From: Ifrita kowaldi
Taxonomy: Eukaryota; Chordata; Aves; Passeriformes; Cinclosomatidae
Reading direction: 5' to 3'
Assembly (NCBI GenBank): GCA_013398055.1
Contig: VZRS01007545.1
Span: 248,001 to 312,000, forward strand
DNA length: 64,000 nt
The notes under the pieces are model-generated. The model ran no database searches. It worked only from the letters and a program-made list of their open reading frames with translations, and was not told where the DNA came from. Below, in pieces: positions 11,705 through 24,700 of this stretch (positions within the stretch are counted from its first letter, which is position 1; each line of letters starts with the position of its first letter). Position numbers and translations under genes: made by a program.

Positions 11705-13410
11705 CTAAATAGTATTTATTTTACCAATCTGCATTGTTATTTATTCTGTTTTTTTACAACATCAGCATAGGTAGCTAGCAAATCAAAATACTAATTTCTT
11801 ACCATCATTTCAATGTGTGTTAATATTGCAAATTAATGGGAGTGATTGAAAATAATGAGCTCAGTTGATGTCAGTGACATCATGTATTAACAATGGTCCA
11901 CTTGATATACATCAGGCCATGTTGAATGTTTTTATGAGATCTACTTTTTCTGCTTATCTTAGTTTTGAGTATAAGTCTTCTAGGAATGCAAATTACTCAG
12001 CCTATCTTTACATTTTTAATAGAAGCTTTCTAGTTTGTAAATTAGGGTTGATATTATGATTTTGCAATGTGACTCATCATAGCACTCTAAGAAACTGCCC
12101 ATTAGCTTATCTGAGGCAACTGAATACCTTAGTTTACCCCAAATATGAGTTCAAGTCATAAATCAATACAGATCAGCTTCTCTAAGACTCTCTGAGAGTA
12201 CATACAGGATAGTGATAACTTGGCTGATGTGGGAGTGATTTTTAAACTTATTGTAACTTAATCAAGTGTTCACTTCTCAGGTTGCACAATGATCAAGGCA
12301 TTGTACTTACCCCCTTATCTTGTGCTAAGTGCCATCCATATTTAGTAACAGTATTATTAACAAGAGCAACGTATCATTATTGCACATGCAGTATCTTAGC
12401 TCTTTGTATTTGATTTCTTTGCTGAAGTTCTTTGAAGGCAGGGAGGCAGATTTCTGTGGGCACACTGCAAGAATGCACACAACTTTTATGCAGCCTCATG
12501 GAAGCCTGGCATGGGATGTCACACTTCTATGGCATGACCCACAGCAGAGGAAGAAAAAGCCTAAGCAAAAATGTAGGGTGGAAGCTTCTAAACCTCAACA
12601 AGCCATGCTATGATTTTAGCAGGAATAGATGTGAAAATCCTTTCACAAATTCAAGGTTGTTTTTTTTTTCTTCACACTATGATTCTTAGCACCAGTTGCT
12701 ACACTACCTTATACTGGAAAGACAGCTGTCATCATACTGATTCAAATTTTCTGGGGCCCAGCCCTTTCTCCTATGAAGAAAAAGAATTGTTTCTTCATTT
12801 CCAGTTTCCTCCCTCCAGCCAAAGAAACAATGGCCTTGAGGAGCATGACTGTGGTCAGCACTGTGAAGATCTCTATGCTCACTGCTAATGACTGTATTTG
12901 GGATTGCTGATCCTACTAGCCTTGCCAAGAAGTGACTTACAGTATATTGAGTACATTAATATCTAAAAGCTAATCCTCCAGCTTGTAGGGCCAGTATAAA
13001 TGGTAGAGAGTAACTTACCAAACACTCCAATTAAGCACACTGTACTACTCTCTGATTGACTTTTATGCTTCTCTTGTATTAACCCTTCAGTCACTTTGAC
13101 AAGTACATTTGAACCAAAGGAGACGATTTTGACAGTTTTGCATAGAACAATAATGTAGAAAATCTAAGACTGCCAGAATGAAAAGCAGCACATAGTACTC
13201 ATGCACTACTTTTATCCCTTCTCTTAAAAGAAATCAGAAATGATCATGTATTTTTTTGTTCATTATTCTAAGTATATTTCCAGGCTGCTGATTATTTTTC
13301 TGCACTTATATGTAATACATGCAATAATAGTTATTACTGCTAACAATTGTTAACAAAAACTGTGGTTATTGTGACAGAGTTTATGCTAGGTGGACTCTTT
13401 AATATTCTTT
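11705..13410. other. AT-rich non-coding stretch
   Basis: Nothing recognised. Overlapping frames at 12329-12928 on both strands look like chance. Confidence 0.55.
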
Positions 13411-13412
13411 TT

Positions 13413-13490
13413 AACAGCACTGATCATAAGGAATTCAGTCAGTATTCATTCAACAGCAGTGATGATAAAGAATTCATTTGCTATTCATAT
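13413..13490. repeat. imperfect 39-bp tandem duplication
   Basis: Two adjacent 39-base units (13413-13451 and 13452-13490) share AACAGCA-TGAT-ATAA-GAATTCA-----TATTCAT and match at roughly 29 of 39 positions. In one plus-strand frame they encode a repeated FNS-D-KEF--YS motif, but the frame has no other coding support. Confidence 0.8.
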
Positions 13491-13494
13491 GGAT

Positions 13495-16400
13495 GTCACA
13501 GGTGTTTCCACAGGACTTACGCTAACTGCAATTTTAGGATCCTTCAATGAGTACTTACACAAAGATTAGTTTTGATAGGATCTCCTACAGCTTCCCAGCT
13601 GGCTGATTTAGCTTGGCCTACATGGAAGCAGATCTCAAACAATGTGAGGGGTTGCACACCAAGCTCTTTAACAAGAATAGGTTTCATTTTACACGACATT
13701 TCTGGTACCCAGATTCTGAAGCCTGTGTGTTTAGCAATTGATCAGCCATGGAGCTTCATGGAGGTGAGATCCATTTTCAGACATAGTCTTCATGCTTCTG
13801 CAGAGGCCCAAGAGTCATAAATATTTTTGGCATCACTTGCAATGACAGAACAAGATACTTACAAGAAATTGTGAGGCTAAATTGTGCAAAGGGGGAAAAA
13901 AGGTATATTTCTGACTAACAGTGATTCAGAATGTAGTAAAATTGTGTAGATTAAACACGTTTATAATCAGACTGTTAACAAAAAGATTCACAACTGCCTT
14001 AATAAGTCATATTTCGTTATTCTAACAAAAAAGATACCTGGTATGAGGCATAAATATGTGTAATGAAGCCTTCTGCTTATGTATTATGAACAGCAGTTCT
14101 TTTAATATTAAAAGTGAATCCATATGGGTTATTTGACATGTAAAATATTAACTTTTATAGCAGGAATGCAAATGAGAGTCTCAGCACTAATTATAGCTGC
14201 AGATCCCACTCAGGAATGAGGCTCTGTGTGACTAATGATTTCAGCAAAATGTAGAAATGGCCTGCTTCTCTCAAGAGGCAGCATATCTTAGCTCCGTCTC
14301 CTCCCTCTGGAACCCTTCAAAATTCTCAGCATGTCTCAGTACAGTACCCAATGTGTATGCTGCTTCCAGGAACTGGCTCCTACAGACAGGTCACCAGCTT
14401 CATGTTTTTATATCTAGTTTTATATAACTGTCTCTAGAGAAGAGAAAAAGTTATTTCATATTTATCCAGAAAAATGTAATTTCAGAAGATAGTCTATGAA
14501 CTGTTATTTTGATTGGCTGTTCCAAATATCTCATTTCTATTCCTTCCATTAATGAGACGAAAATATTGGGTTTTGATTTAGGATGGTCTGATTGCTCTGC
14601 CACGAATTTCTCACAATATTTTTCCTCTGTCAGCTTTTTTGCACAGAAGAATAAGATGTTCTTTTAAAAAAAAAAAATCCTGAAAAATCTAGCTTTTGTC
14701 ATTATTCTTTGCTTTCCGAGTGCAATCCTCTGATAAACATGTATCTGGCTGAGACGACTGCAATGACTCTTACCCAAGCCTGTCATTGTTATTCCTGAAA
14801 TGGCCAGAGGGGTCACTGGGACGTAAAAAGAAACTGCTAATTCGTGTCAAAAAAGTATATTTTTTATGGTAGGTTCCTGTGAGAAAACTGTTCTTACCTG
14901 AGCTGCTTACTGCTTTTCTGTATGCAAAAGTGTGAGACTGCACTTAGCTGGAGTAACCTCTAATGTGTTCATATTTTTCTCAATTTTATTATCCTTTATT
15001 AAAGTTTAGATAAAGCATGCCTAGGAAATATACTGTTAGAAATACGATGACAAAACAATTATTGAATAGTATCATAGGTGGTTTAGACTATCATATAATT
15101 ATCTTTTTTTAATAACACACACATGCAATTAAACTGGAAAATTATTAATATTGTGACTTATCGCCAATCTGTAGCGGAAAGGAGGTAGTTTTAACTAAAA
15201 TTTAACAAAGGGAATTTTAACCCAAGTTTCTTTGATTTAGTAATAAATTCTCTTTCTTTTCAATGCTGCTAGCCTTATCTCTAAAAGTTAAGGAGTGTCT
15301 TGTGCAAATGTCTACGATAACAAGATTGCAGATGTTCATAAAAGGGCATAACTGTGGGTATAAAACAAATTTCAAAGGATGTTGAATTTGTCATACTCCT
15401 GCTTAATGAGATATAAGTGAAGTGACAGTATTTCTGAGGTACCCATATTATTATAGAAGAGGAAAGTAAAAACACTGACTTAATTCAGTTACTCTGGAAA
15501 AAATCAGTAATTTTTGAAATGTGAACTTAATTTCTAAGAAGTGTCTTGCTGTACATGATTGGAAACACTCTTGTGATGTGTAGAACAAGTGGCATGAGGA
15601 GTTGTTTATGAGCAAATTACTAAATCAGCTTCCAGGCTGTCTTAATAAATCACTGCAAGGCTCATTACTGTAATTTTCTAGACTTCATCGAGGTGAATCT
15701 ACTATAGCTGCACAAATACATGTGGTGATTTCACTAACTGTGGTCTTGGCAAACAACTGAATTCTGATTGTGTGTATTCAATTTGACTAGATAATTATAT
15801 TTTTTGCTTCTAATATAATTTTCCTAATTTACCCAGTTTCTATTTTTCCTGTTGCATTGAGCAGCTTAAAAATTAAGACTAGGGAATGGATTGTTTCATT
15901 GAAACGAAATTATATGCATCTAAAAGATTAGTTCATTTATGTGTGATTAAAGTCAGTGGATTATCTTTTTCTGTGTCATTGCTGCTGCTGCTCTAAGGTG
16001 AGATATTCCAAACTCCACTAAGAGAGATGGTCAAGTTCTTCTTGCTTTTCCTTTCACTGACAGTGGGGTTAGGAACAGGTGAAAGGAATTTAACAAGGGT
16101 TTTTTCCCTTTCCCTCAAATAATTATGTTTTTATATATTGCTAAGCATATAGAAGATCTGGCAGTAATATTCAATATTCAATACTCATATTCAGTAATTT
16201 CAACCTATTCAAAATAATACTCAAAAATATTAAATGCTTGTGTAATACATGATGATATAAAAAGCAGAAAAATAGTTAAATGAATTGAGGGGCTAAGCTC
16301 TGTGCAGCCTTTCCATTACGTAAAATTTGCCTCTATTTATCAGCTGATAGTTGATGTGGGCTCTAAGGGCAAGATTTTCAGAGGTTTGGAATGCCTGTGT

Positions 16401-18230
16401 CTTGAGTCATATTGTATTAAGCTCTCAAAGGCATCCCAAATGCTTAAACACTGCTCAGGACTTTCTGGCAGGTAGACATCCTCCAAGTGCCTCAAACTGT
16501 ACATCCAAAGTGCCTCCAAAAGTAAGACATTTAAAATCACAAATCTTTGAGTTGGTTTTCTGGAAAGTATTTAAAGCCTTTAAACTAGGGGCTTGGAGTC
16601 GGATCAAATATTTTCTTTCAAAAAGGTCCCAGATAGTGATGTAAATTGATTCAAATGTAATTAGTACCGATTCAAAGTGTATATTGATTTGTGCCATAGT
16701 GGTGTAGGTGGAGAGGTACATAAAGGAAGTAAATTCCTAATCACTGTTTGAGTTGGTTTGTTCAACTGCTTGGAGACATCCACATCTCTGGGCTGAGTTT
16801 GTTATTTAATATCAAGTGGCAAGTCTGCACATACGATTGTCTTGTCAATATGAGTTAAATTCCTAGGGACTAGGATCTGCAAACTGATTTTGAGTACATA
16901 GATCAAATCTCCTGTAAATGTCTTATGTCTGAAAGGCTGTGCAAGATAAGCAAGCTTGTCATTTAAATATGAACACCATATACTTTATTTATGCTAATGA
17001 CCATATTACTATATGAATTGCAAAATTCATTATCATATTAAATCATTATTAATTTGATATTTAGGGCTTGAATGCTAAGAATGTCAAGGTTGGAGATATC
17101 GGACATTGTTTCAGTAGTGAAAAATGCATTTTTTTCCTCAGAATGGAGCAAGTGAGTACACTGAACTTTGATACCCTTAAACCTTACAATATTCTCTAGG
17201 CTATAAATAGTTAAGGCGTATGCTTCATTCTGTAGGCATCATCTGCTCAATTCTAGTGGGTCAAGTAATTTAGAAACATAACCCTGGGAAATTTAACTCA
17301 GAGATCAAAAGAAGGGAGACTTCTTTTGTTTTATAAAGAGTCATATCAGTTACTTTATGATAGAACCTGGCACTGCCAGAAAACCTGTCTATTTGCCTCT
17401 AACTAGAAAGCTTACAAATTCACACAGGCAGTGTTAAATAGAAGCATACACAGCAGAACAGTATAAGCATATACACAGCAACACCAATGATATTTCTGTA
17501 AAACTTTTGCTTTTGCCTCAAATCATTTCCTATTATTCCACTTTCTACTAGTAGTAGTGTTGTTGGCTGTAGTAGATATATATGCTGAAATCATAAACTA
17601 TCATGCAGTATACCTCCTTCCTTTTGTTCTTCTTCTTTTGTTTTTAAGCATATATTAGAATCAAACACATGAATCCTTACTAATCAAAAATTAGTGACTC
17701 TGGGAGATTTCTCCTTTCTACACCTGCAGATCTCAAAAACCATGTCATTCACTTAGATCTTGCCTTTTAACACTTGCTTTTGATTGTGAGTCTACTTTTC
17801 AATAGAGTTTGAGTGTTATACTAAGGATCTGAGTATTGGTACTGCAGCTTTACTTCTGATCTTTCTCTTACTTCCAGCAGTTACAAATTCACAGGACTGT
17901 AGCAAGTATGCCTTCTTGTTTGTGGGTGGTATCAGCATGCCTATGTATTTCTGATGGGGTATTGTCAGAATGCCAGATCTTTGCCCAGCTGTGGGTTGAA
18001 TTGGCAATTTCTTAGGAGCCTGTGTGATATGAATAAAATGAAGTATATTACAGCTGTCCTCATGTTAATACAGAGGATTAATCAGCAAAACTTGCAGCAA
18101 GTCCCAGCATGTGTTACCTCTGATCAAGATTGAGTATCACATGCTGAGATAAGAGATAGGCTGAATCTTCTTATTAGTAACAAGCTTAGCTTCAACCTGA
18201 ATGAAGGACTATCTGATCTTGCACTCACAG
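13495..18230. other. AT-rich non-coding stretch
   Basis: No gene was recognised. Frames on both strands at 16340-16721 overlap and carry no domain. A 23-base imperfect direct repeat (AGCATA-ACACAGCA) occurs at about 17443-17483. The rest is unique-looking AT-rich DNA. Confidence 0.55.
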
Positions 18231-18234
18231 ACAG

Positions 18235-18306
18235 CAGAACTGGTAGTCAGGAGACTAGGATGCCATTGTTCATACAGCCATAGACTTCTTGTCTGTGAAA
18301 TCCTGT
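18235..18306 (+). mobile_element. MIR-like ancient SINE core
   Basis: The segment around AGTCAGGAGACTAGG and AGCCATAGACTTCTTGTCTGTGA follows the order of the MIR core region of amniotes (a GGAGTCAGGAGAC-type block, then a CCA-AGACTT-CTGTGTGAC-type block). Similarity fades after 18306, and neither the tRNA head nor the LINE tail is clear. The match was judged by eye only. Confidence 0.45.
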
Positions 18307-18309
18307 TGG

Positions 18310-20998
18310 TTGGCAGGTTTAGATTTACAACAATGAGATTTCCATCTTAGATTTTGGACGACCTATTTGAGATTTTGCTGTCCTCACATCTAGAGGCACA
18401 GGGCACCATTTCAGCAATAAAATGCCAAAGCCTAAAAACAAGGCTTAGGTGTCTCAGGCCAGACATCTGTGAATGGAACCAGCAAAACAGTGTCCATTTA
18501 AAACAAAGATGTTAGTATTATTCATCAGTTTTCTCCTCTACCAAAAAAAAAAAAAATCCCAAAAACCCCCTTATGATTATCTCCAAGGAAAATACATACC
18601 TCAGCAATGTTGACAAGTGTGTATTTTTTTTCAGAACAAAAGACTTAGAATCACAGAATGAAAAAAACACAGGAAATGTAAAGTGACTGTCTATGATTTT
18701 GACAGACAGGTAACTGTTTAGAAAGTTTGCTCCCAAAAGAGGAAACAATTGAAACCAATCTGAAGGCATTTTAATAAAGGGTGCCGTGTGAGGAATGCAG
18801 GTAATGTATCTGTAAATAAACAAAGCTTTAATTTGTCTGTGTAGATGTATTTTCCCTCAAAGACAACTGGTTTTCTGACACTTCAACAGATGGGAAGGGT
18901 TTGACTGGCAACAGACATTCAGAGTCCTCTAATGAAAACAGGATTTTGCTGTTTATTATGTTTCCTAGAAATGATGTTCAGAACAATGTAATCTGAAAGT
19001 ATTTTGAAGTGACTCTTCCACAGCTGTCTTAGCTGATAGCATAGGACAGATGGTGCAACACAGGCCAGCACACAAAGTTTACTTCTTTCACAACTTTATT
19101 AACTGAGTGCTTTGAAAAGCAACAGTGATACTATCTTGTAAAATAGGTAAACAAAATGGGACAAGCTTTCTACCCCTGGCTAGGTGCCACCTTTGAGCTG
19201 CTGTGGCAGGGAGTAAGAAGGAAGGAGAAGGGAGAAATCTTCTTAGTCAGATCTTTCTTCAGCACCTGCTTCTATTGAGTTTCATGCTGGGTAAGCTAAT
19301 TGCCGTGCCTAGCATTGCCTATCAACTTCCCTCAGGTGCTTGTGCAAAGAAAGGGGCAGGCCAACTTCCAGTTTTTCAGTGTCAAAATCACTCTGAAAAA
19401 CTGAGTCATCAGCTACTTGCTATGTTAACACACTGTTGTTTAGCAGTTAAAGTAAAATGTTTACTGGAATACCTACTGCAAGTAGCTAAAACAAAAGGAT
19501 ATGCTGCCAAGCTGATAAAGTTGTTAGACAAATAAGTTGTTAGGTGTCTGAAAGACATAATACATCATGAATAGGGATATTTAAAACTAGGCTACATCCA
19601 ATTACTTTTTAATTTCTATTTGCATTTTAATGAAGATTGAGCTAAATAAGATAAATAGCAGAGCAATTTCTGTATCAAAAATATCCTTGAATTTTCTGTG
19701 GCAAGGATTAGATTTTCAGTGGTTTGGGGTACCTCAAGTAAGAAAAGTCCCTGAAAAAGTTTTAAAAAATGCATTAGGCATTTATCTACCTTGGGTCATC
19801 CCTTTAAATCTAGAAGGAATTTGACAAATCCTGGTCTGCTTGCATCCTCCTGGGACTAAATGCCTTCAGGAAATTATCTAGTGGGATTTCTAGAAGTACT
19901 GAATGCAGGCAACTAAATTCAGAATTGATGGGAAATATGATCAGGCTTTAAGAATTCCGGGAAACAATTTATGAATATTGCCAATATTATGTAACATTGC
20001 TGCTGCATGAGAAAAGACTGATTTTTTTTTTTTTTATTTTTGCAAAATGGTAATAATTTTAAATACCTTTATTGTTGCTGGAATTCTTAGCACAACAGCT
20101 CTGTGTAAAAAACTTTAAATTTTTGAAATCGCTCAAAAGAAAGCTCTACAAGCTCTGTAAAGAACTTTATTAAGATGTATCCTTTTGATTAAAACATGAT
20201 TAATTTGTCTTTTTATTTGGCATGCAGTGAACAGATGAATGTACTATGTGGTGTCTAGAACACTGCTGAAGGAATAGGATCATAGATATACCACTAAACA
20301 TTAACATATGTCTACGTACATTATGTTCATGTTCAGTTGGACTCAGGCCCCTCGTACTTCTGGGAACATGCTGTTGTTGCACCTTCTCTTTCCTGTTATG
20401 GTATTCTAACAACATGCTCACTGTACATTCATAAACCTTAAAAAGCTTGTTGTACCTTAATCCTCCTTAAAACTATGATATTTTCTACTACAGGCTGCTT
20501 CTTTATATGGTCAAGCTGTAATAGATTTGTAGCAAATTTCCCATTCAGTTGATTTGATAAAACTTTCACACTGTTTAAAAGTCATTTGAATACTGAGTAT
20601 ATTACAGCCAAGTAATTCCACTCAGTGTCAGCTTCTCAGGCATTAAACATCTTTAGAGGGAGGTGGACTACAACAGGCCAGGCTTCACTGGAAAAAGATA
20701 AAGAACCACATATTCAGACATTCTATATCCACTACCTACAATTAGCAAAAGAAAATTGTTTTTTTGACAGTGATTAAAAAATTTAGTACAGATCTATACT
20801 GAAAAATCTGAGTATTTCCAGTACTGCTTCTGCTCTCATATTGCAGATGTTAATTTAATTCCCATTACTATTGTAGCATTAAGCATTTCCCTGGCACAGC
20901 TGTTGGCTCTCCTCTTCTCCAAGCACAAGGCATGTGCTTATTGTTAAAAAGCAAAACAAAACAGAAACAAAAGAGAATGTTCTACATCAGCTCTTCTA
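18310..20998. other. AT-rich non-coding stretch
   Basis: It holds A- and T-homopolymers near 18542-18556 and 20022-20036. Frames at 19203-19535 and elsewhere are not recognisable. No RNA gene or transposon was seen. Confidence 0.55.
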
Positions 20999-21002
20999 AC
21001 AT

Positions 21003-21748
21003 GAAATCATAGAATCATTAAGATTGGAAAAGGCCTCTAAGATCGAGTCCAATGGTTAACCCAGCACTACTGTGTTCACTGCTAAACCATATCTCCAAGT
21101 GCCACATCCGCATGGCTTTTGAACACTTCCAAGGATTGTGACTCAACCACTTCCTTGGGTAGCCTCTTACAAAACCTGACCACCATTTCAGCAAAGAAAT
21201 TCTTTCTACTATCTAATTTAAACCTCCTCTGGTGCAACTTGAGTCCCTTTCCTCTTCTGTCATCTGTCACTTGGGAGAAGAGACCAACCTCCACCTGGCT
21301 ACAATCTCCTTTCAGGCAGCTGAAGTGAGAAATGAGGTCTCCTCTGGGCTCTCCTTGTCTCCAGGCTAAACACCCCCAGCTCCCTCACTGCTCCTCACAA
21401 ACCCTCGTGCTTCAGACCCTTCACCAGCTCCATTGCCCTTCTCTGGACACACTCCAGCCCCTCAATGTCATTCTTCTAGTGAGGGGCCCAGAACTGGACA
21501 CAGCACTCGAGGTGTGGCCTCACCAGTGCTGAGTACAGGGGGACAATCACTGCCCCGGTCCTGCTGGCCACACCATTGCTGATACAGGCCAGGATGCCAT
21601 TGGCCTTCTTGGCCACCTGGGCTTACTGCTGGCTCATGTTCAGCTGCTGTTGATCAATGCCCCCAAGTCCTTTTACACTGGGCAGCTTTCCAGCCACGCT
21701 GCCCCCAGACTGTGGTGCTGCATGGGGTTGTTTTGACCCAAGTGAAAA
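21003..21748 (-). mobile_element. CR1 LINE with end of ORF2
   Basis: The copy starts with reversed 3' octamer-like sequence (ATCATAGAATCATTAAGATTGG) and runs to CCCAAGTG near 21748. Translated on the minus strand, 21082-21294 contains LPKEVVESQSLEVFKSHADV, the C-terminus of CR1 ORF2. Further up, the sequence matches the part of CR1 that encodes the end of the reverse-transcriptase region, though frames are broken. It is a 5'-truncated, inactive copy of about 745 bp and the second-longest CR1 in the window. Confidence 0.95.
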
Positions 21749-21749
21749 A

Positions 21750-24700
21750 TAGCTAATTCACTGGAACATAAACTAAAAGGTGGGAGCTGATCCTCTACAT
21801 AAAATCTTAATGTAAGTATAACTTAAGATATTAAACCTCATAGTGATTTAGCAAAAAGGATTTGACAAAGAGTCTGTCTCCATAATCAAAAGTAGTTAAT
21901 TGAAGTACTAGAATAAATGCTACTTAAATCTTACCATGCTTACAAATTCTGAAACATTAAGATTATCCTGTATGCAAATCTAACCTGTAGTTATGCAAAC
22001 TTATAGTCTCCTAATTGAAATAAACCACAAGTGGCATTTATCTAATTAGAGCTTCTAGAGTGACTCACCTGTAGAGCAGAATTTTCATATTTTTCATAAA
22101 GGTGGAAGGATTACAAATATAAATTAATTATCCTCTTCTTTCTGTTCAGCATAGCAGGCATTCAGTCAGTGAGATACAATAACATACCTCCTGTAATTCT
22201 TCAACATAGTTCCGATGCTTACTGACTTCCTGACTTCCATAACTGGGTCTGCTTAGTGAATGACAAAATTAACTTCCAAACCAATCTTCCCAAAGCAGCA
22301 GTTTTTAAAAAATTAATATTCTCAGGATGCAGTTTAACAGAGTTAGAAAACATATTGTTGTATTAATGGGACAATAATCAATGTAAATGGCCAGTTGTTT
22401 TGTGATAAATGGGTTTGTTGCATTAAAAAAATTACTTCTCTTACTCTCCTAAGTTAATTAGAACATAGGGTGTGCCTGTATCTGGCTTTTAATTCTGTTC
22501 AATTTTTGTTGATTAGTTGTACAAGTGAAGTGCTATTATTTTATTTTATTTTGTTTGGGTGTTTGAGAATGACTTTGTTCTGTTTATTCCGGCTCTTGCA
22601 TTGCATAGCACTGACAGTGCGCTTTGCCTGTCAGTGAGTCTCCACATTCTGTATTTACAGAGGTCATGCATTAGAGCTGCAAAGGTGAAATCTCTCCTTG
22701 TTTTGCTGATGGTATTGACTTACATTTTAAAGCTGTTTACCTTTTAGTGACACAACACTTATTTAGCATCTTACAAAAAAACCCCACAGCCCAAAGAAAC
22801 AGCAGAGAAAGAGGGACAATGTCTTACACATACAATAGGCACATTTGTCAGCTGTTTACACGAATCTCTGCATTATCTTAAACCTAAGTGTTTATGCACC
22901 AGTTTCTAAACCAGCTTATAAAACCTGGTGCTGGTATTTTTATATTTCAGGCTTAATATTGGAGCAAGTTCTCACTGGAGCAATGCTGTTCTGGCTCAGC
23001 TGAGCTACTCACATCACTCTGGAAAGCAATATCCAATTGTTCAGCCTCCTAAGAGACAACTAAGTAGATGGCTTAGTAAACTTGATCTAATCAAAACAAA
23101 AGGTTCTAAGTCAGCCAAATGTAAAAGTACCCATTAGAAGCCAGGAGAGAAAATTACAGTTGCTGAATGGAGAACTGACAGTCAGTTACGCTGTGTCTCT
23201 GGTTCCATTTTTTTTATATGCCTTTACTAGGAGGAGGTGCAGACAGAACAGGGATTGCTCCTTTCTTTGTGGAGCTACTTGAGCACAATCAGGGAAAGAC
23301 ACTTCTAGGATTGAAGAGGTGCAAGGAAGACTGCCTGGAGTTGGGAGACTGAAGCTCCAAGGAAACATGAGAAACGGTGGTGAGGGACAGAGAGCAGATA
23401 CCAGGTCACCAAGATGACGAAAGAAAATTCCTGGCAACCATAGAGAAGCCACATGCAAGCCAGATGCAATTTGGAAGGTTGGTGATTTGCCTAAAACAAA
23501 CAGTGGATGCCAGGACAAGTTTGCAAAGGAGCAGAGCAGGACAGTGGTTTATAAATTCTCTTTATTATACTTCGAGTTTCCTCTGCCTACAAAATTTAGG
23601 AAACTAGTTTATGTAATTTTAAAGCTTGACTTTTTTTTTCCGTTTAAAAGCCTTTTGATCTCCTTTGGGGAGTTCAGTGAAGGAAAAGGTCTAGTAAGAT
23701 CCACCTTAAAGCTTTTACTAATCCTCGATCCCATTACACAGTCAACTGAGAAGCAGTGCCTGAAATCTAGTGCAAGGAGGAACGAACTACCGGCACACAA
23801 GTGACAACAGCTAAAGGGTTGATTTGTTCAGGAGTAATGAATGGAAATAGAAAAATAATTTTCCCTCATGTGGTATTGAAAAGGAATAGTACTGGAATAA
23901 TAAATTTGTTTTGAATATTCATTAAAAATGGTATAAAATTGTTAGCATGTAATAGAAAATAGCAATAAAACTTTTCTGAAGAACATGTCCATGTGACAGA
24001 CTCAATGACCTTTGCCCATGTGTTATCATAAAGAATTAGTGATGTCTTCTGTGGCATCACAGGCCATGCTAAATGGCTCTTTCATCTCAAAGAGAAAGGT
24101 TTAATGAGAACCACTGTCAGGAAGCTGAAGCCAAGGGAAAAAAAATTAGGACTACATTTTTAAGTCTATGGTGATTAATTGTGGGAAAAAACTACCTGGA
24201 GAATTATTTGAGTCCCTGTCTCCTATATTTCAGATCAAAAATAGTGTCTGAAAAATAAGGTTTAGGAACTCAAGATGTTAAATAATAGCTGAACTCATTC
24301 TATTTCATTTATTAAGGGGGAAAAAAGAAGAGTAGAATGAACTAAAGTGTAGTACTGATACACAGCAGGACAGACTACAGGATCTCATGGTCCAGAGTGC
24401 TTTTAAAATCTGTAATCTTTAGGAGTACAATTACTATAAAACACTGACGTAGTACCCTTGCTACCCAGGAGACTTTGTAAATATTCAAGGTCAAGAGTAT
24501 ACAAAACTACCTTTGTGTGTTAACTTATGGTTTACAGGCATACCTTCAGTATCATCACATGAAGGAAAGAAGCTTTGTGTCATTTTTAGTACGTTTTTCT
24601 GTAAACTTGAACCCTATGTATAGGCTGCAGGCAAAGCAGGAAATGAAAAGATCTTAACTGCAGCAGTAGCCAGGTTAATGGTCCCTCCCGCTGTCTCCTC

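Noticed and set aside
16340..16721. Overlapping frames of 97 (plus) and 88 (minus) codons and a GATTTTCAGAGG-like word resembling old amniote repeats
   Set aside because: No domain, no splice support, and the repeat resemblance is one short word.
18648..18680. AGAATCACAGAATG as another CR1 3' end
   Set aside because: Only one short octamer-like word matches and the following sequence does not continue as CR1.
19203..19535. 110-codon plus-strand frame
   Set aside because: No recognisable motif, promoter or splice signals, and the length is expected by chance in this window.
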